Positions 53,376-61,605 of a DNA stretch of 64,000 bases are shown piece after piece. The notes under the pieces were generated by a model that was not told the DNA's origin, did not search any database, and saw only the letters and a program-made list of their open reading frames with translations. This stretch comes from Bilifractor sp002394235. Lineage in GTDB: Bacteria > Bacillota > Clostridia > Lachnospirales > Lachnospiraceae. Numbering within the stretch: the stretch's first letter is position 1; each line of letters opens with the position of its first letter. The stretch spans positions 1 to 64,000 of the forward strand of contig NZ_JBQKGJ010000011.1 of NCBI RefSeq assembly GCF_052118845.1, read 5' to 3'. Made by a program: the position numbers and the translations under genes.

Positions 53376-54159
53376 AGGTCTTCGGCAAATGCCGGATCAA
53401 TGATGACAGCATATATTTTCTGCAGGAGACTTACTTAGATGGACATCATTTGGAACCCTGCAGAAAATATTGCTATATCCCCGTCGGCAGACGCTTCGGT
53501 CTGTGTGCGGGGATAATTTTGTATAAGCGGCTGCTCTTAATCGTGATAAAGCTCTGCGTCATCTCTTCGTATCCCGGCTAACAGCGATTTTGAGACCGTT
53601 TCGTCCGTGCGGTATATTCACATCTTTTTAACGGCTCATTTTTTCAATACTTCCCTTTTTTCAATATTTCCCTTAAGAACTTTTCCGTGTAATTCCCTAT
53701 ACCGGTCAAATCGGAAGAGCCTTTAGCGAACTGCTGCATAAACATATTATTTTTGCAGCAGTTCTTTTTTCTTTGCTTCAATCAGTTCTTCAAGCTGCTC
53801 GATTTCATGGATATCTTCTGAATCAGACGCAAACTGTCTCACAAGTTGCATAGTATTCCCGTCTCCTGCGGATTGACAGCTATCGGTCGTTATAGAGTCT
53901 TTTCATGTAGAAGTTATCAGTTTGAAAGCTGTTAAATCGGTGGAATTGACTGGATCATCATAATGAGATGGGGACGCAATATATAAATCAGCAGAGTGGG
54001 TAATAAAGCTAAAATTGATTCCAAAAGATGAATTTATTCCTTAGAGAACGTCAAAAAATCTTCTATAATCCAATTACAACAAAGACATAGCCTGGGGGTG
54101 CACACCTGAAGCCGATGCAGACAGGTCCTTGGTTAATGAAAGAAAAGGAGATTAAGGGA
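53376..54159. other. Long gap with structured segments before the GPH transporter gene
   Basis: A 14-bp perfect inverted repeat, ATATTTTCTGCAGG (53413-53426) with CCTGCAGAAAATAT (53457-53470), is followed by a TATCCCCG/CGGGGATA hairpin at about 53474-53515 with T-rich tail. A stretch near 53555-53585 resembles the interior of the MITE-like element at 46781. Apart from a small minus-strand frame at 53747-53851 no gene is seen. Confidence 0.5.
53747..53851 (-). CDS. Small hypothetical protein, 34 residues
   Basis: Too short for a confident call. It begins MQLVRQFASDSEDIHEIEQL and ends EAKKKELLQK, a charged amphipathic helix with heptad-like Leu/Ile. GCAGGAGACGGG lies about 7-12 bases before the ATG. 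It could be a small coiled-coil peptide or the surviving end of a larger gene. Confidence 0.35.
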   Translation of the reverse strand: MQLVRQFASDSEDIHEIEQLEELIEAKKKELLQK

Positions 54160-55545
54160 ATGACAAAAACAAAAAAAGATCCCAGTGAAAAGCTGGGATT
54201 TGGAAATCTGCTGGCATGGAACAGCCGCATGATTTCTACTTCAATAATGGTACTCTTGATGGGATTCTTAATGGCTTATTGTACTGATACTTTGGGAATT
54301 ACCCCTGCATATGTCAGTATTATCCTTGTAGCAAGTAAACTTCTGGATGGAGTGACAGATGCATGTGCAGGCTTTATTGTAGACAGGACAAAGACAAAAT
54401 GGGGAAAAGCCCGTCCGTATGAGCTATTCATTATCCTTCTGTGGGTGGCTACCTGGCTGATGTTTTCCTGCCCGACGGGACTGAGCGAGATCATGAAGTG
54501 TGTGTGGATATTTATTATGTATTCGCTTGTTAATGCAGTTGCGTATACATTTTTGAATGCAAGTAACACAGTGTATCTTGTACGTGCGTTTAAGGGCACT
54601 CAGATTGTAAAAGTGACATCTTACAGTGGTGTGATCACTATGCTGGCTTCTGTAATCTTCAATATTGCATTCCCTATCCTGATGTCTACATATGCACGTT
54701 CCGCATCAGGATGGAGCCTATTAGTTGGTACATTTGCAATCGCAATGACAGCGATTGGTATCCTCAGATTTATTTTTGTAAAAGAAAAAAATGATGTTGA
54801 TGCGGAGAAGAAAGAAGAATCCCTGAAAATATCTGATGCCCTTGCAGTAATAAAGGGAAACAAATATATCCTGATCATTGCCTTTATGGGACTTCTGTTT
54901 AACTTTGTAACTAATATGGGAACAATTGTTTACTACTATACATGGATTGTCGGAGATGTAGGTCTGATGAGTATTGCAAGTGCCGTACAGATTATAGCGA
55001 TTCCGCTGGCGTTTGTCTTCCCTCCTCTTCTGAAGAAAATATCAGTGGTCAGGCTCATGTTTATCGGCTTTATCATCTCGGCAGTAGGATATTTCATTAA
55101 TTTTTTTGCAGGGGCAAACATACCGCTTCTTGCAATAGCGGCTGTATTTACCGGCGCAGGAACTATTCCGAGCAGTATGCTGATCTCTCTTGCTGTCCTG
55201 GAATGTGCAGAATATAATGAGTGGAAAGGTCTGCACCGAATGGAAGGAACTATGTCCAGTTTGGTTAATCTTGCGAAGAAAGTAGGTGCTGCAGCCGGAA
55301 GCGGCGGATTAGGTGTGCTGCTTACTATTGTAGGATATAATGGAACGTTAAAAGTGCAGTCAGATGCTGCTTTAATGGGAATCCGTATGCTCTTTAGTAT
55401 TGTTCCGATGGTTCTTTATATATTGGTAGCAATATCGCTGACAGGATATTTTAAACTGGACAAGAAGATGACTGAGATCCGTCAGGAAAATGAGAAAAAA
55501 CGTGAAGCTGCCAAAGAAGTCGTAGCAGAGGCACAGGAACAGTAA
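54160..55545 (+). CDS. GPH-family sugar:cation symporter (MelB-like MFS)
   Basis: The protein has 461 residues with about twelve membrane segments. The GPH signatures are present: KLGFGNLLAWNSRMIST near the start, KLLDGVTDACAGFIVDRTKT near residue 75, and KWGKARPYELF directly after. It imports a glycoside or oligosaccharide. ATG 54160 is preferred for AAGGAG 9 bases upstream; ATGs at 54115 and 54136 are weaker. Codon use is more AT-rich than in neighbours such as fucI. It opens a carbohydrate locus that continues to 61 kb, and its enzyme partner just downstream is a pseudogene. Confidence 0.87.
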   Translation: MTKTKKDPSEKLGFGNLLAWNSRMISTSIMVLLMGFLMAYCTDTLGITPAYVSIILVASKLLDGVTDACAGFIVDRTKTKWGKARPYELFIILLWVATWLMFSCPTGLSEIMKCVWIFIMYSLVNAVAYTFLNASNTVYLVRAFKGTQIVKVTSYSGVITMLASVIFNIAFPILMSTYARSASGWSLLVGTFAIAMTAIGILRFIFVKEKNDVDAEKKEESLKISDALAVIKGNKYILIIAFMGLLFNFVTNMGTIVYYYTWIVGDVGLMSIASAVQIIAIPLAFVFPPLLKKISVVRLMFIGFIISAVGYFINFFAGANIPLLAIAAVFTGAGTIPSSMLISLAVLECAEYNEWKGLHRMEGTMSSLVNLAKKVGAAAGSGGLGVLLTIVGYNGTLKVQSDAALMGIRMLFSIVPMVLYILVAISLTGYFKLDKKMTEIRQENEKKREAAKEVVAEAQEQ

Positions 55546-55547
55546 GA

Positions 55548-55740
55548 ATAAATGTTAAAGAAATGATAAGCGAGATGACTCTGGAAGAAAAGGCATCTCT
55601 CTGTTCAGGTACAGTATCCTTTCGGATACGGACTTTCGTATACGGAGTTTGATTATGATAATATCTGTCTGGATAAAGAGCGTATGAAAGATACGGACAC
55701 ATTAAAGGTGTCCTGCCGGATCACAAATACCGGTTCCTGA
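55548..55740 (+). pseudogene. GH3 beta-glucosidase remnant: 5' and 3' parts joined, core deleted
   Basis: Reading from 55548 gives INVKEMISEMTLEEKASLCS, the typical GH3 N-terminus, with ATA where a start would be. At about 55612 it jumps frame to YPFGYGLSYTEFDYDNI (55615 on), the conserved segment near the GH3 C-terminal domain, then LKVSCRITNTGS and a stop at the beginning of the fibronectin-like domain. About 600 or more residues, including the catalytic domain, are absent. It sits directly behind the sugar transporter, as an intact GH3 would. Confidence 0.8.
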
Positions 55741-55772
55741 CGGAAATAAACAAAGAAAGCTGTTAAACGATA

Positions 55773-55816
55773 AAAAAGTCGTCTATACTTCTTAATTAGA
55801 AGATAGACGGCTTTTT
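55773..55816 (+). terminator. Terminator after the GH3 remnant
   Basis: AAAAAGTCGTCTAT pairs with ATAGACGGCTTTTT, with an inner CTTCT/AGAAG stem. Confidence 0.85.
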
Positions 55817-55952
55817 GTTTGATAAGACCGAGTGGGACGCCATGCCCGCATGAGCGGATATTTGCAGGGCATAGGACAGCGAACGGATTTGTCGTGATAT
55901 GCTCTATGTATCAGAAAATGAGCTGAACAGTACGGATGAGAAGGAGAGAAGT

Positions 55953-57191
55953 ATGTGGAAAGATGATGTAGCCAGAAGAGTTGCCATATTGATGGAGTAT
56001 TTCTATGTGGGATGCGGGGTAGGTATCTGGGGGTTGGGACCGGAAGGAGAAGTGTTCTATACGTCCAGCCAGAACGCAAAAGAACTCGAACTCATTCTGA
56101 GGAGCGGGGATTGTCTCCGCTTTGCCCTTGAGGATGCAGCGGAGCTGAAAGTACCGTTTGTAATGGGCGATCCTTTGGGAATGCTGTGGGTTGGCGAGTA
56201 TGCGGATATTACGAAAAACATGAATAAAATGCTCGTGCTGATGGGGCCTGTGTTTCCGTCCGCGGCATCGGAAAATGGACTTGAGCAAAGCCTGCATGAC
56301 CTCGGCGTCTCTCTTGAAATAAGGAAGAAGTCCATCCGGATCATGCAGGATATCCCGATCCTGCCAATGCCTGTACTGAATCAGTATATCAGGATGCTCC
56401 ACTATGCGATCACTGGCAGTATGCTGGATATGGATACGGTTGTTATCCAATATGCAGAAGAAAGGGAAAAGAAATCAAGGCAGGAGAGAAGTTTTACCGA
56501 TTATGAGCGTGAAAGGAACCGGGAACAGACCATGCTCCAGTGTATCCGTGAGGGCAACCGGAACTACCATCAGATCCTGAATGATACGGTTCAGATGTCA
56601 AGGTACAGTCTGGGGTTAGATATGCCACTTCGAGAAGCAAAAGATACTTTGATCATTTTCACTGCCGTTTGTACGCGCGCCGCTGTGGAAGGCGGGCTCT
56701 CCAATCAAAACGGCCGTGAGATGGAGCGTCAGTATCTTCAGGAGATTGAGAAATGTACAAGAGTGACAGATCTTGCGGAACTGAGACGCAGGATTATGGA
56801 TGAATGTGTGGAGGCTGTCCGGTCTATAAAACAGGAAAGCACAGTGTCCCGCCCCATACTGGCGTGCTGTGATTATGTTAAAGCCCATTTTAATGAACCG
56901 ATTGATCTGAAAGATATTGCCAGAAGCATTGGATATACGGAATATTATCTTACGAAACGGTTTCAGAAAGAGATGGGGATTAAGCTTCTCGATTATATTA
57001 AGAAGGTACGTCTAAACTATGCCAAGGTCTGGCTGATCACGAACGAGAAAAGCATTCAGGAGATCAGTGAGATCCTGCAGTTCAGTACGAGAAATTATTT
57101 TACAAAGGTATTCAAAGCGCAGGAGGGGATGACACCGGCAGAATACAGGGAACAGGCGATGAATGCGGGGAATGAAACAGAAATAAGCTAA
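55953..57191 (+). CDS. AraC-family transcriptional regulator with PocR-like sensor region
   Basis: The protein has 412 residues. The N-terminal 170 residues (VGCGVGIWGLGPEGEVFYTS) resemble the PAS/PocR-like sensing region of clostridial AraC regulators. The C-terminal DNA-binding domain has EPIDLKDIARSIGYTEYYLT and KSIQEISEILQFSTRNYFTK. ATG 55953 is chosen for AAGGAGAG 5 bases upstream. It has its own unit between two terminator-like structures and probably controls the surrounding carbohydrate genes. Confidence 0.83.
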   Translation: MWKDDVARRVAILMEYFYVGCGVGIWGLGPEGEVFYTSSQNAKELELILRSGDCLRFALEDAAELKVPFVMGDPLGMLWVGEYADITKNMNKMLVLMGPVFPSAASENGLEQSLHDLGVSLEIRKKSIRIMQDIPILPMPVLNQYIRMLHYAITGSMLDMDTVVIQYAEEREKKSRQERSFTDYERERNREQTMLQCIREGNRNYHQILNDTVQMSRYSLGLDMPLREAKDTLIIFTAVCTRAAVEGGLSNQNGREMERQYLQEIEKCTRVTDLAELRRRIMDECVEAVRSIKQESTVSRPILACCDYVKAHFNEPIDLKDIARSIGYTEYYLTKRFQKEMGIKLLDYIKKVRLNYAKVWLITNEKSIQEISEILQFSTRNYFTKVFKAQEGMTPAEYREQAMNAGNETEIS

Positions 57192-57282
57192 AAATTCCTC
57201 TCTTTTCACTAAAAATTGTCTGTCCATATTTTAGAAGATATCTTATCATACTGCTGCGATCAGAACGAATGGAGGATTTTCT

Positions 57283-57401
57283 ATGGAAAGATATCTTGAT
57301 ACGAATCTAGATGGGCCGAGATGCCGGTGACCGTTGTCATCGACGGAAAGGAAACAGAGCTTGCACCGGGAAAATACACATTCTGGGGCAGGGCAGAGTA
57401 A
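57283..57401 (+). pseudogene. Second glycosidase remnant (GH3-like): start and tail only
   Basis: GGAGG and ATG 57283 open MERYLDTNLDG, a typical GH3 start. The frame then shifts to RWAEMPVTVVIDGKETELAP followed by GKYTFWGRAE and TAA at 57399-57401, a typical end of the GH3 fibronectin-like domain. The whole body is missing, with the join near 57303-57310. The next gene's ribosome site overlaps the stop, so the operon order is intact. Confidence 0.75.
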
Positions 57402-57414
57402 AAGGAGAAAAATT

Positions 57415-58458
57415 ATGTACAAGGCATTTTATCCGGGAAAAACTTGGCTGGATACGGAAGGAAAAAGGATCCATGCCCATGGCGGCTCCGTCATGTATAT
57501 CGAAGGAACCTATTACTGGTATGGCGAAAATAAAGAGAAAACAACAGGGAAGGATGATATTTGGCATTGGGGAGTCAGGTGTTATTCTTCGAAGGATCTG
57601 TATAACTGGGAAGATCAGGGACTGATCATTCCTCCGGAGGAGAATCCGGCGTCTTCCCTGTATCCTTCCTCTATGATGGACAGGCCGCATATCATATATA
57701 ATAAAATGACAGGGAAATATGTATGCTGGCTTAAGATCATGAACAGGGATGGCACGCAGTCCGAGACAGTACTGACTGCAGATTCGATCCTTGGACCGTA
57801 TACAAAAGTGCGTGAGGGACTGCGGCCCCTCAATATGAGCGCTGGGGATTTTGATCTGGCAGTCGCTCCAGACGGGAAGGCATATTATTATTTTGAACGG
57901 GTGCACAGCGAGACGATATGCGCAGACCTGACAGAGGATTATACAGATGTGACAGGCTATTACAGCACACATTTTCCTCATCCTCATCCGCCCTATGTGA
58001 GGGAAGCAACGGCACACTTTTGCAGAAAGGGAAAACATTATCTTGTTACATCGGGGACGACAGGATATCTTCCTAATCCTTCGGAAATCGCAGTGGCGGA
58101 TACATGGCATGGTCCCTACAGAGTCCTCGGGAATCCCCATCCGGATGATCCATCCATGACTTCATGGCATTCCCAGATCTCATCGGTTTTTAAAGTACAG
58201 GGGAAAAAGGATCTGTACATCGCAGTGGCCGACCGCTGGGTGCCCGGACATATGGACTGGAAATACGAAAACTATAAAAAAGTATTTGAGCGGATGTTCG
58301 ATCCGGATTATGAGGGAGAAGTTCCGGATGTGGATTACGAGCTGGACAGTAACCTCAATACTTCTTTAGCGGATTATGTGTGGCTTCCGTTCCGGTTTGA
58401 TGGAGAAATGGGATATCTGGACTGGAAGGACACTTGGAGAATTGAAGAGTACGAGTAA
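57415..58458 (+). CDS. GH43-like five-bladed beta-propeller glycosidase
   Basis: The protein has 347 residues and no signal peptide. Sequence blocks fit GH43-type propellers: HGGSVMYIEGTYYWYGENKE near residue 24, RCYSSKDLYNWEDQGLIIPP, RPHIIYNKMTGKYVCWLKIM, AGDFDLAVAPDGKAYYYFER, EATAHFCRKGKHYLVTSGTT. Substrate is probably an arabinose-, xylose- or galactose-containing oligosaccharide side chain, not decidable here. AAAGGAG lies 7 bases before ATG 57415. Part of the locus with the GPH transporter. Confidence 0.8.
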   Translation: MYKAFYPGKTWLDTEGKRIHAHGGSVMYIEGTYYWYGENKEKTTGKDDIWHWGVRCYSSKDLYNWEDQGLIIPPEENPASSLYPSSMMDRPHIIYNKMTGKYVCWLKIMNRDGTQSETVLTADSILGPYTKVREGLRPLNMSAGDFDLAVAPDGKAYYYFERVHSETICADLTEDYTDVTGYYSTHFPHPHPPYVREATAHFCRKGKHYLVTSGTTGYLPNPSEIAVADTWHGPYRVLGNPHPDDPSMTSWHSQISSVFKVQGKKDLYIAVADRWVPGHMDWKYENYKKVFERMFDPDYEGEVPDVDYELDSNLNTSLADYVWLPFRFDGEMGYLDWKDTWRIEEYE

Positions 58459-58498
58459 TTTCGGACAGATAATAAAGCCAAAAATTACCCTGGCAGAC

Positions 58499-58529
58499 AA
58501 AAACGAATCTTAGCAGGTTCGTTTTTTTT
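58499..58529 (+). terminator. Terminator after the GH43-like gene
   Basis: AAACGAA (58501-58507) pairs with TTCGTTT (58518-58524), continuing into eight T. Confidence 0.75.
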
Positions 58530-58595
58530 ATGTATGATTTCCTCATAAGCTATAAAATCAGCAGAACAAATTTATGAAAGAAGAGATATGACAGA

Positions 58596-60650
58596 ATGGG
58601 AAAAACAATCTATGATGCCACAAAAGATCCAAAGTACAGCAAGCCTTTTATCGATGCGGATGAGTCGCGTGAACGTGTGCTTCCGAACGGTACAAAGCTT
58701 CCATATAGATATATGCACGGTGGATTTGAAGGGACGAATCTGAAATTCAGCTTCTGCTTTCCGCCGGAAGAAGAGTACAGAGGAAGATTCTTTCAGTATC
58801 TTTCTCCGTTTCCGGGACCGAATGAAGAAGTCGCTTCTTTGAACAAGACGGGGGAGGATGACGTGATCGCCTTTTCTCTGCAGAACGGTGCTTATTATGT
58901 GGAAAGCAATATGGGCTCAAAGATGATGTTCGGCCCAAGTGAGTCACCTACAAGTCTTTTTGAGACGAGCGCTGCGGCTGCAGAATATTCCAGAGTAAAA
59001 GCAAAGGAAATCTATGGCTGTGAAAGACCATATGGCTATGTGTTCGGCGGAAGCGGCGGCGGATATAAGACGATGGCCTGCGTGGAAAATACGAATGCAT
59101 GGGACGGGGCGGCGCCCTATGTGATCGGATCACCGGTATCTCTGCCTAACACGATCACCATGCATGCCCAGGGGCAGAGATGTCTTCGCCGGATATTCGG
59201 GAAAATCGTGGATGCTCTTGACGCAGGCGGGAGCGGCGATATGTATGAAGGCTTGGACGACAATGAAAAAGCAATGCTCAGGGAACTTACACTGATGGGC
59301 TTTCCACCGATCACATGGTTTATGGAAGCGGCAGGAAAGATTGACGATGGTGCACTGCCGGTTCTTATGCCTAACATCAGAGCGAAAGATCCCCAGTATT
59401 TCAAAGATTTCTGGGAAATCCCAGGATATATGGGGGCGGATCCCGAAAGCAGCGCTTCCAGGGACAGGCTGCAGTTCAGGGGAATTGTCAAAACGGTCCA
59501 TGTGCCGGGAACAGTGGAAGCAAGTTCGGAGATTGACGGAAGAAATGGTGTAGATGACGCATGGAAGAAGATGCTCACAGATGGGAAAGATGCGTGGATC
59601 GAACTGGAAGACGTACCTCAGGGAGATCTGTATCTGGGCGGCGTCAATATCACATTTGAGACAGGGAATGCCAAAGGCAGACAGCTTCTTCTCGGAGATA
59701 TCAAAGGAAAATGTCTTGTTATAGGAATGTGTTTTGGAAAAGAGGATCTGAAAGGCGTGCTCTCCGCCGTAAAATCGGGAGATGAACTAACCCTTGATAA
59801 TTCCGATTATATTGCGGCGCAGTCTTACTACCGACATCAGGTTCCGGTCGATCCTTCTTTCCATGCGTGGGATCAGTTCCGCGACGAAGAAGGCAGGCCG
59901 ACCCTTCCGCAGAGAGAGAATATAATGGGATATTCCATGACAGGAGTCCCGCCTCAGGACGGAGATATCCAGTGTAAGATGATGATTACTCAGGCGCTGA
60001 TGGATGAGTCTACCTGCCCGTGGTGTGGAGACTGGTATAAAAATAAGATAAAAGAGACGAAAGGGACTGATGAAAATGTAAGGCTTTATTACATGGACCG
60101 CTGCCTTCACGGGGATACATCCAGTATGGAGAGCAATATGATCATCAATTATATGGGAGCGCTCCATCAGGCCATCCTTGACCTGAGCGACTGGGTCGAA
60201 AGAGGGATCGAACCGGTTCCGGGTACTGTATACAAACGGGACGGCGGACTGATCACGCCGGCAGATACAGCTAGAAAGAGAAGAGGTATGCAACCCCTTG
60301 TCAGTCTGTATGCACAGGGAAAAACATGCGCACATGTAAAGGTCGGAGAAGAAGTTCATTTTACCGTTCATGCGGAAGTGCCGGAAGGGGCGGGAGAGAT
60401 TACAGCTGTAGACTATGACCCGGTAGAGATCAGCAGACTTCCGGGTGAAAAAGTATTCCTGAACCGGGCTGAATTTATAAAGTATGAGAAAGATGGGATC
60501 CACGGTGCAGATGCCGAGTTTACGCATGTATACGACAGGCCGGGCTCATATATGGTTTCCGTCCGTGTAATGTCCAACCGGAACGGAGATGCCTCGGATC
60601 TATTTACACAGATAAAAAATCTTGCCCGTGTGAGAGTTATTGTCGAATAA
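58596..60650 (+). CDS. Large alpha/beta-hydrolase, tannase/esterase-like, with C-terminal PKD-like domain
   Basis: The protein has 684 residues and no signal peptide. The nucleophile elbow is GGSGGGYKT with Ser153, preceded by a strand (YGYVF) and followed by NAWDGAAPYVIGSP, the context seen in tannase/feruloyl esterase-like hydrolases. A candidate active-site His lies in CLHGDTSSMESN near residue 509. The last 115 residues (VKVGEEVHFTVHAEVPEGAG, then FTHVYDRPGSYMVSVRV) form a PKD/Ig-like domain. Exact substrate is unknown. A weak site (AAGAGA) precedes the ATG. Sharing a locus with glycosidase remnants, it may remove ester groups from plant polysaccharide fragments (inference). Confidence 0.65.
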   Translation: MGKTIYDATKDPKYSKPFIDADESRERVLPNGTKLPYRYMHGGFEGTNLKFSFCFPPEEEYRGRFFQYLSPFPGPNEEVASLNKTGEDDVIAFSLQNGAYYVESNMGSKMMFGPSESPTSLFETSAAAAEYSRVKAKEIYGCERPYGYVFGGSGGGYKTMACVENTNAWDGAAPYVIGSPVSLPNTITMHAQGQRCLRRIFGKIVDALDAGGSGDMYEGLDDNEKAMLRELTLMGFPPITWFMEAAGKIDDGALPVLMPNIRAKDPQYFKDFWEIPGYMGADPESSASRDRLQFRGIVKTVHVPGTVEASSEIDGRNGVDDAWKKMLTDGKDAWIELEDVPQGDLYLGGVNITFETGNAKGRQLLLGDIKGKCLVIGMCFGKEDLKGVLSAVKSGDELTLDNSDYIAAQSYYRHQVPVDPSFHAWDQFRDEEGRPTLPQRENIMGYSMTGVPPQDGDIQCKMMITQALMDESTCPWCGDWYKNKIKETKGTDENVRLYYMDRCLHGDTSSMESNMIINYMGALHQAILDLSDWVERGIEPVPGTVYKRDGGLITPADTARKRRGMQPLVSLYAQGKTCAHVKVGEEVHFTVHAEVPEGAGEITAVDYDPVEISRLPGEKVFLNRAEFIKYEKDGIHGADAEFTHVYDRPGSYMVSVRVMSNRNGDASDLFTQIKNLARVRVIVE

Positions 60651-60669
60651 TTGAGAGGAGTAAAGTAAA

Positions 60670-61070
60670 ATTCTGGAACCTGCAAAGATATTCAGCCGGG
60701 GAATGATCCTTCAGCGAGAGAAACCCGTTCATGTATGGGGGAAGGCTGATCCGGAAAGTGTGATCCATGTCAGGATACAGGGGAAGGAAACAGTAACAAA
60801 AGCTGATGGATCCGGAATATGGAAGGCAGTCATAGAACCGCTTTCCAGTTCATTTTCCGAAACTATGGAGATTATCTCGGATGCAGAAAAAGCAGTTATA
60901 GATAATGTGGCAGTAGGCGCGGTATGGCTGGCAGGATCAATCTGTCCCAGGCAGGGAGGGTGACTGAGATAAGGTTTGCACAGACGCCATACTATGAGAT
61001 CAATCTTTACAATGAGGCAGGCATACCGGGGCTGCCTTTCAAAATAACAGATATTAGAAAAAGAGAATAG
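60670..61070 (+). pseudogene. Sialate O-acetylesterase-like (SGNH) remnant, catalytic core deleted
   Basis: From 60670 the reading is ILEPAKIFSRGMILQREKPV, then HVWGKADPESV and later DNVAVGAVWLAGS: the N-terminal beta domain of 9-O-acetylesterase-like proteins, cut exactly where the catalytic block with the active Ser would begin. After about 60945 another frame reads VTEIRFAQTPYYEINLYNEA, then GIPGLPFKITDI and stop, the normal C-terminus of the family. Roughly 350 residues are gone. No ATG begins the frame; the first codon after the GAGAGGAG site is ATT. Confidence 0.8.
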
Positions 61071-61081
61071 GTGAAAGAGAA

Positions 61082-61327
61082 ATGAAATTAAAAGAAGGGA
61101 TTGATTACGCAAAATTTCTTGACATAGTGAAAAAATGTAGCAGGGATGTGCTGTTTGAGACACTGGACGGCGATCAGCTCAACCTGAATTCTACATTGTC
61201 TAGATTCCTGTTTTCAACAGTTTCCGGATATGAGGGGATCATAAGGAGCGGTACAGTGAAATGCCAGTGCGAAGCGGATAAAGAGATGCTGAAAGAATTC
61301 ATTAAAGATGAACGGAGCGGGGAATGA
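61082..61327 (+). CDS. Small conserved-looking hypothetical protein, 81 residues
   Basis: It starts MKLKEGIDYAKFLDIVKKCS and includes DVLFETLDGDQLNLNSTLSR, then a CQC motif near residue 60 (VKCQCEADKEMLKEF). The composition is that of a compact soluble protein. Similar short proteins exist in Lachnospiraceae genomes, sometimes labelled polyA-polymerase-like, but no function can be assigned. GGTGAAAGAG precedes the ATG. It follows the O-acetylesterase remnant closely. Confidence 0.7.
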   Translation: MKLKEGIDYAKFLDIVKKCSRDVLFETLDGDQLNLNSTLSRFLFSTVSGYEGIIRSGTVKCQCEADKEMLKEFIKDERSGE

Positions 61328-61605
61328 GGCGGCAAGAGAGGCGGCAAAGGTGGAGAAGGGTACGAGCTTTATGTAAATGGCTCCTTGTTTCTTAGCTTTT
61401 CCTCAAAGCAAAAGGTGCCTAAGGAGTTGTTATATCCGCCGAAAAAGACAAATGATAGAATAAGTGGATCAAGTTGTTATAACGGATCGTGATATTTTTT
61501 TCTGAAAAACCTGTCAGGAGTGTTTCCAATGGTACGGAAAATGCAGGATGAAATGTGATAGACTGTTAGCAAAATGAAGAAATCACATAGAAAAGGGATG
61601 GAAGC
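61328..61605 (+). other. Gap with an open in-frame continuation of the 81-residue gene
   Basis: After the TGA at 61325 the same frame stays open for 54 codons (GGKRGGKGGEGYELYVNGSL, continuing through SKQKVPKELLYPP) to a TGA at 61490. It could be the end of a lost gene or chance. No start or ribosome site supports it as separate. Nothing else is seen. Confidence 0.35.
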
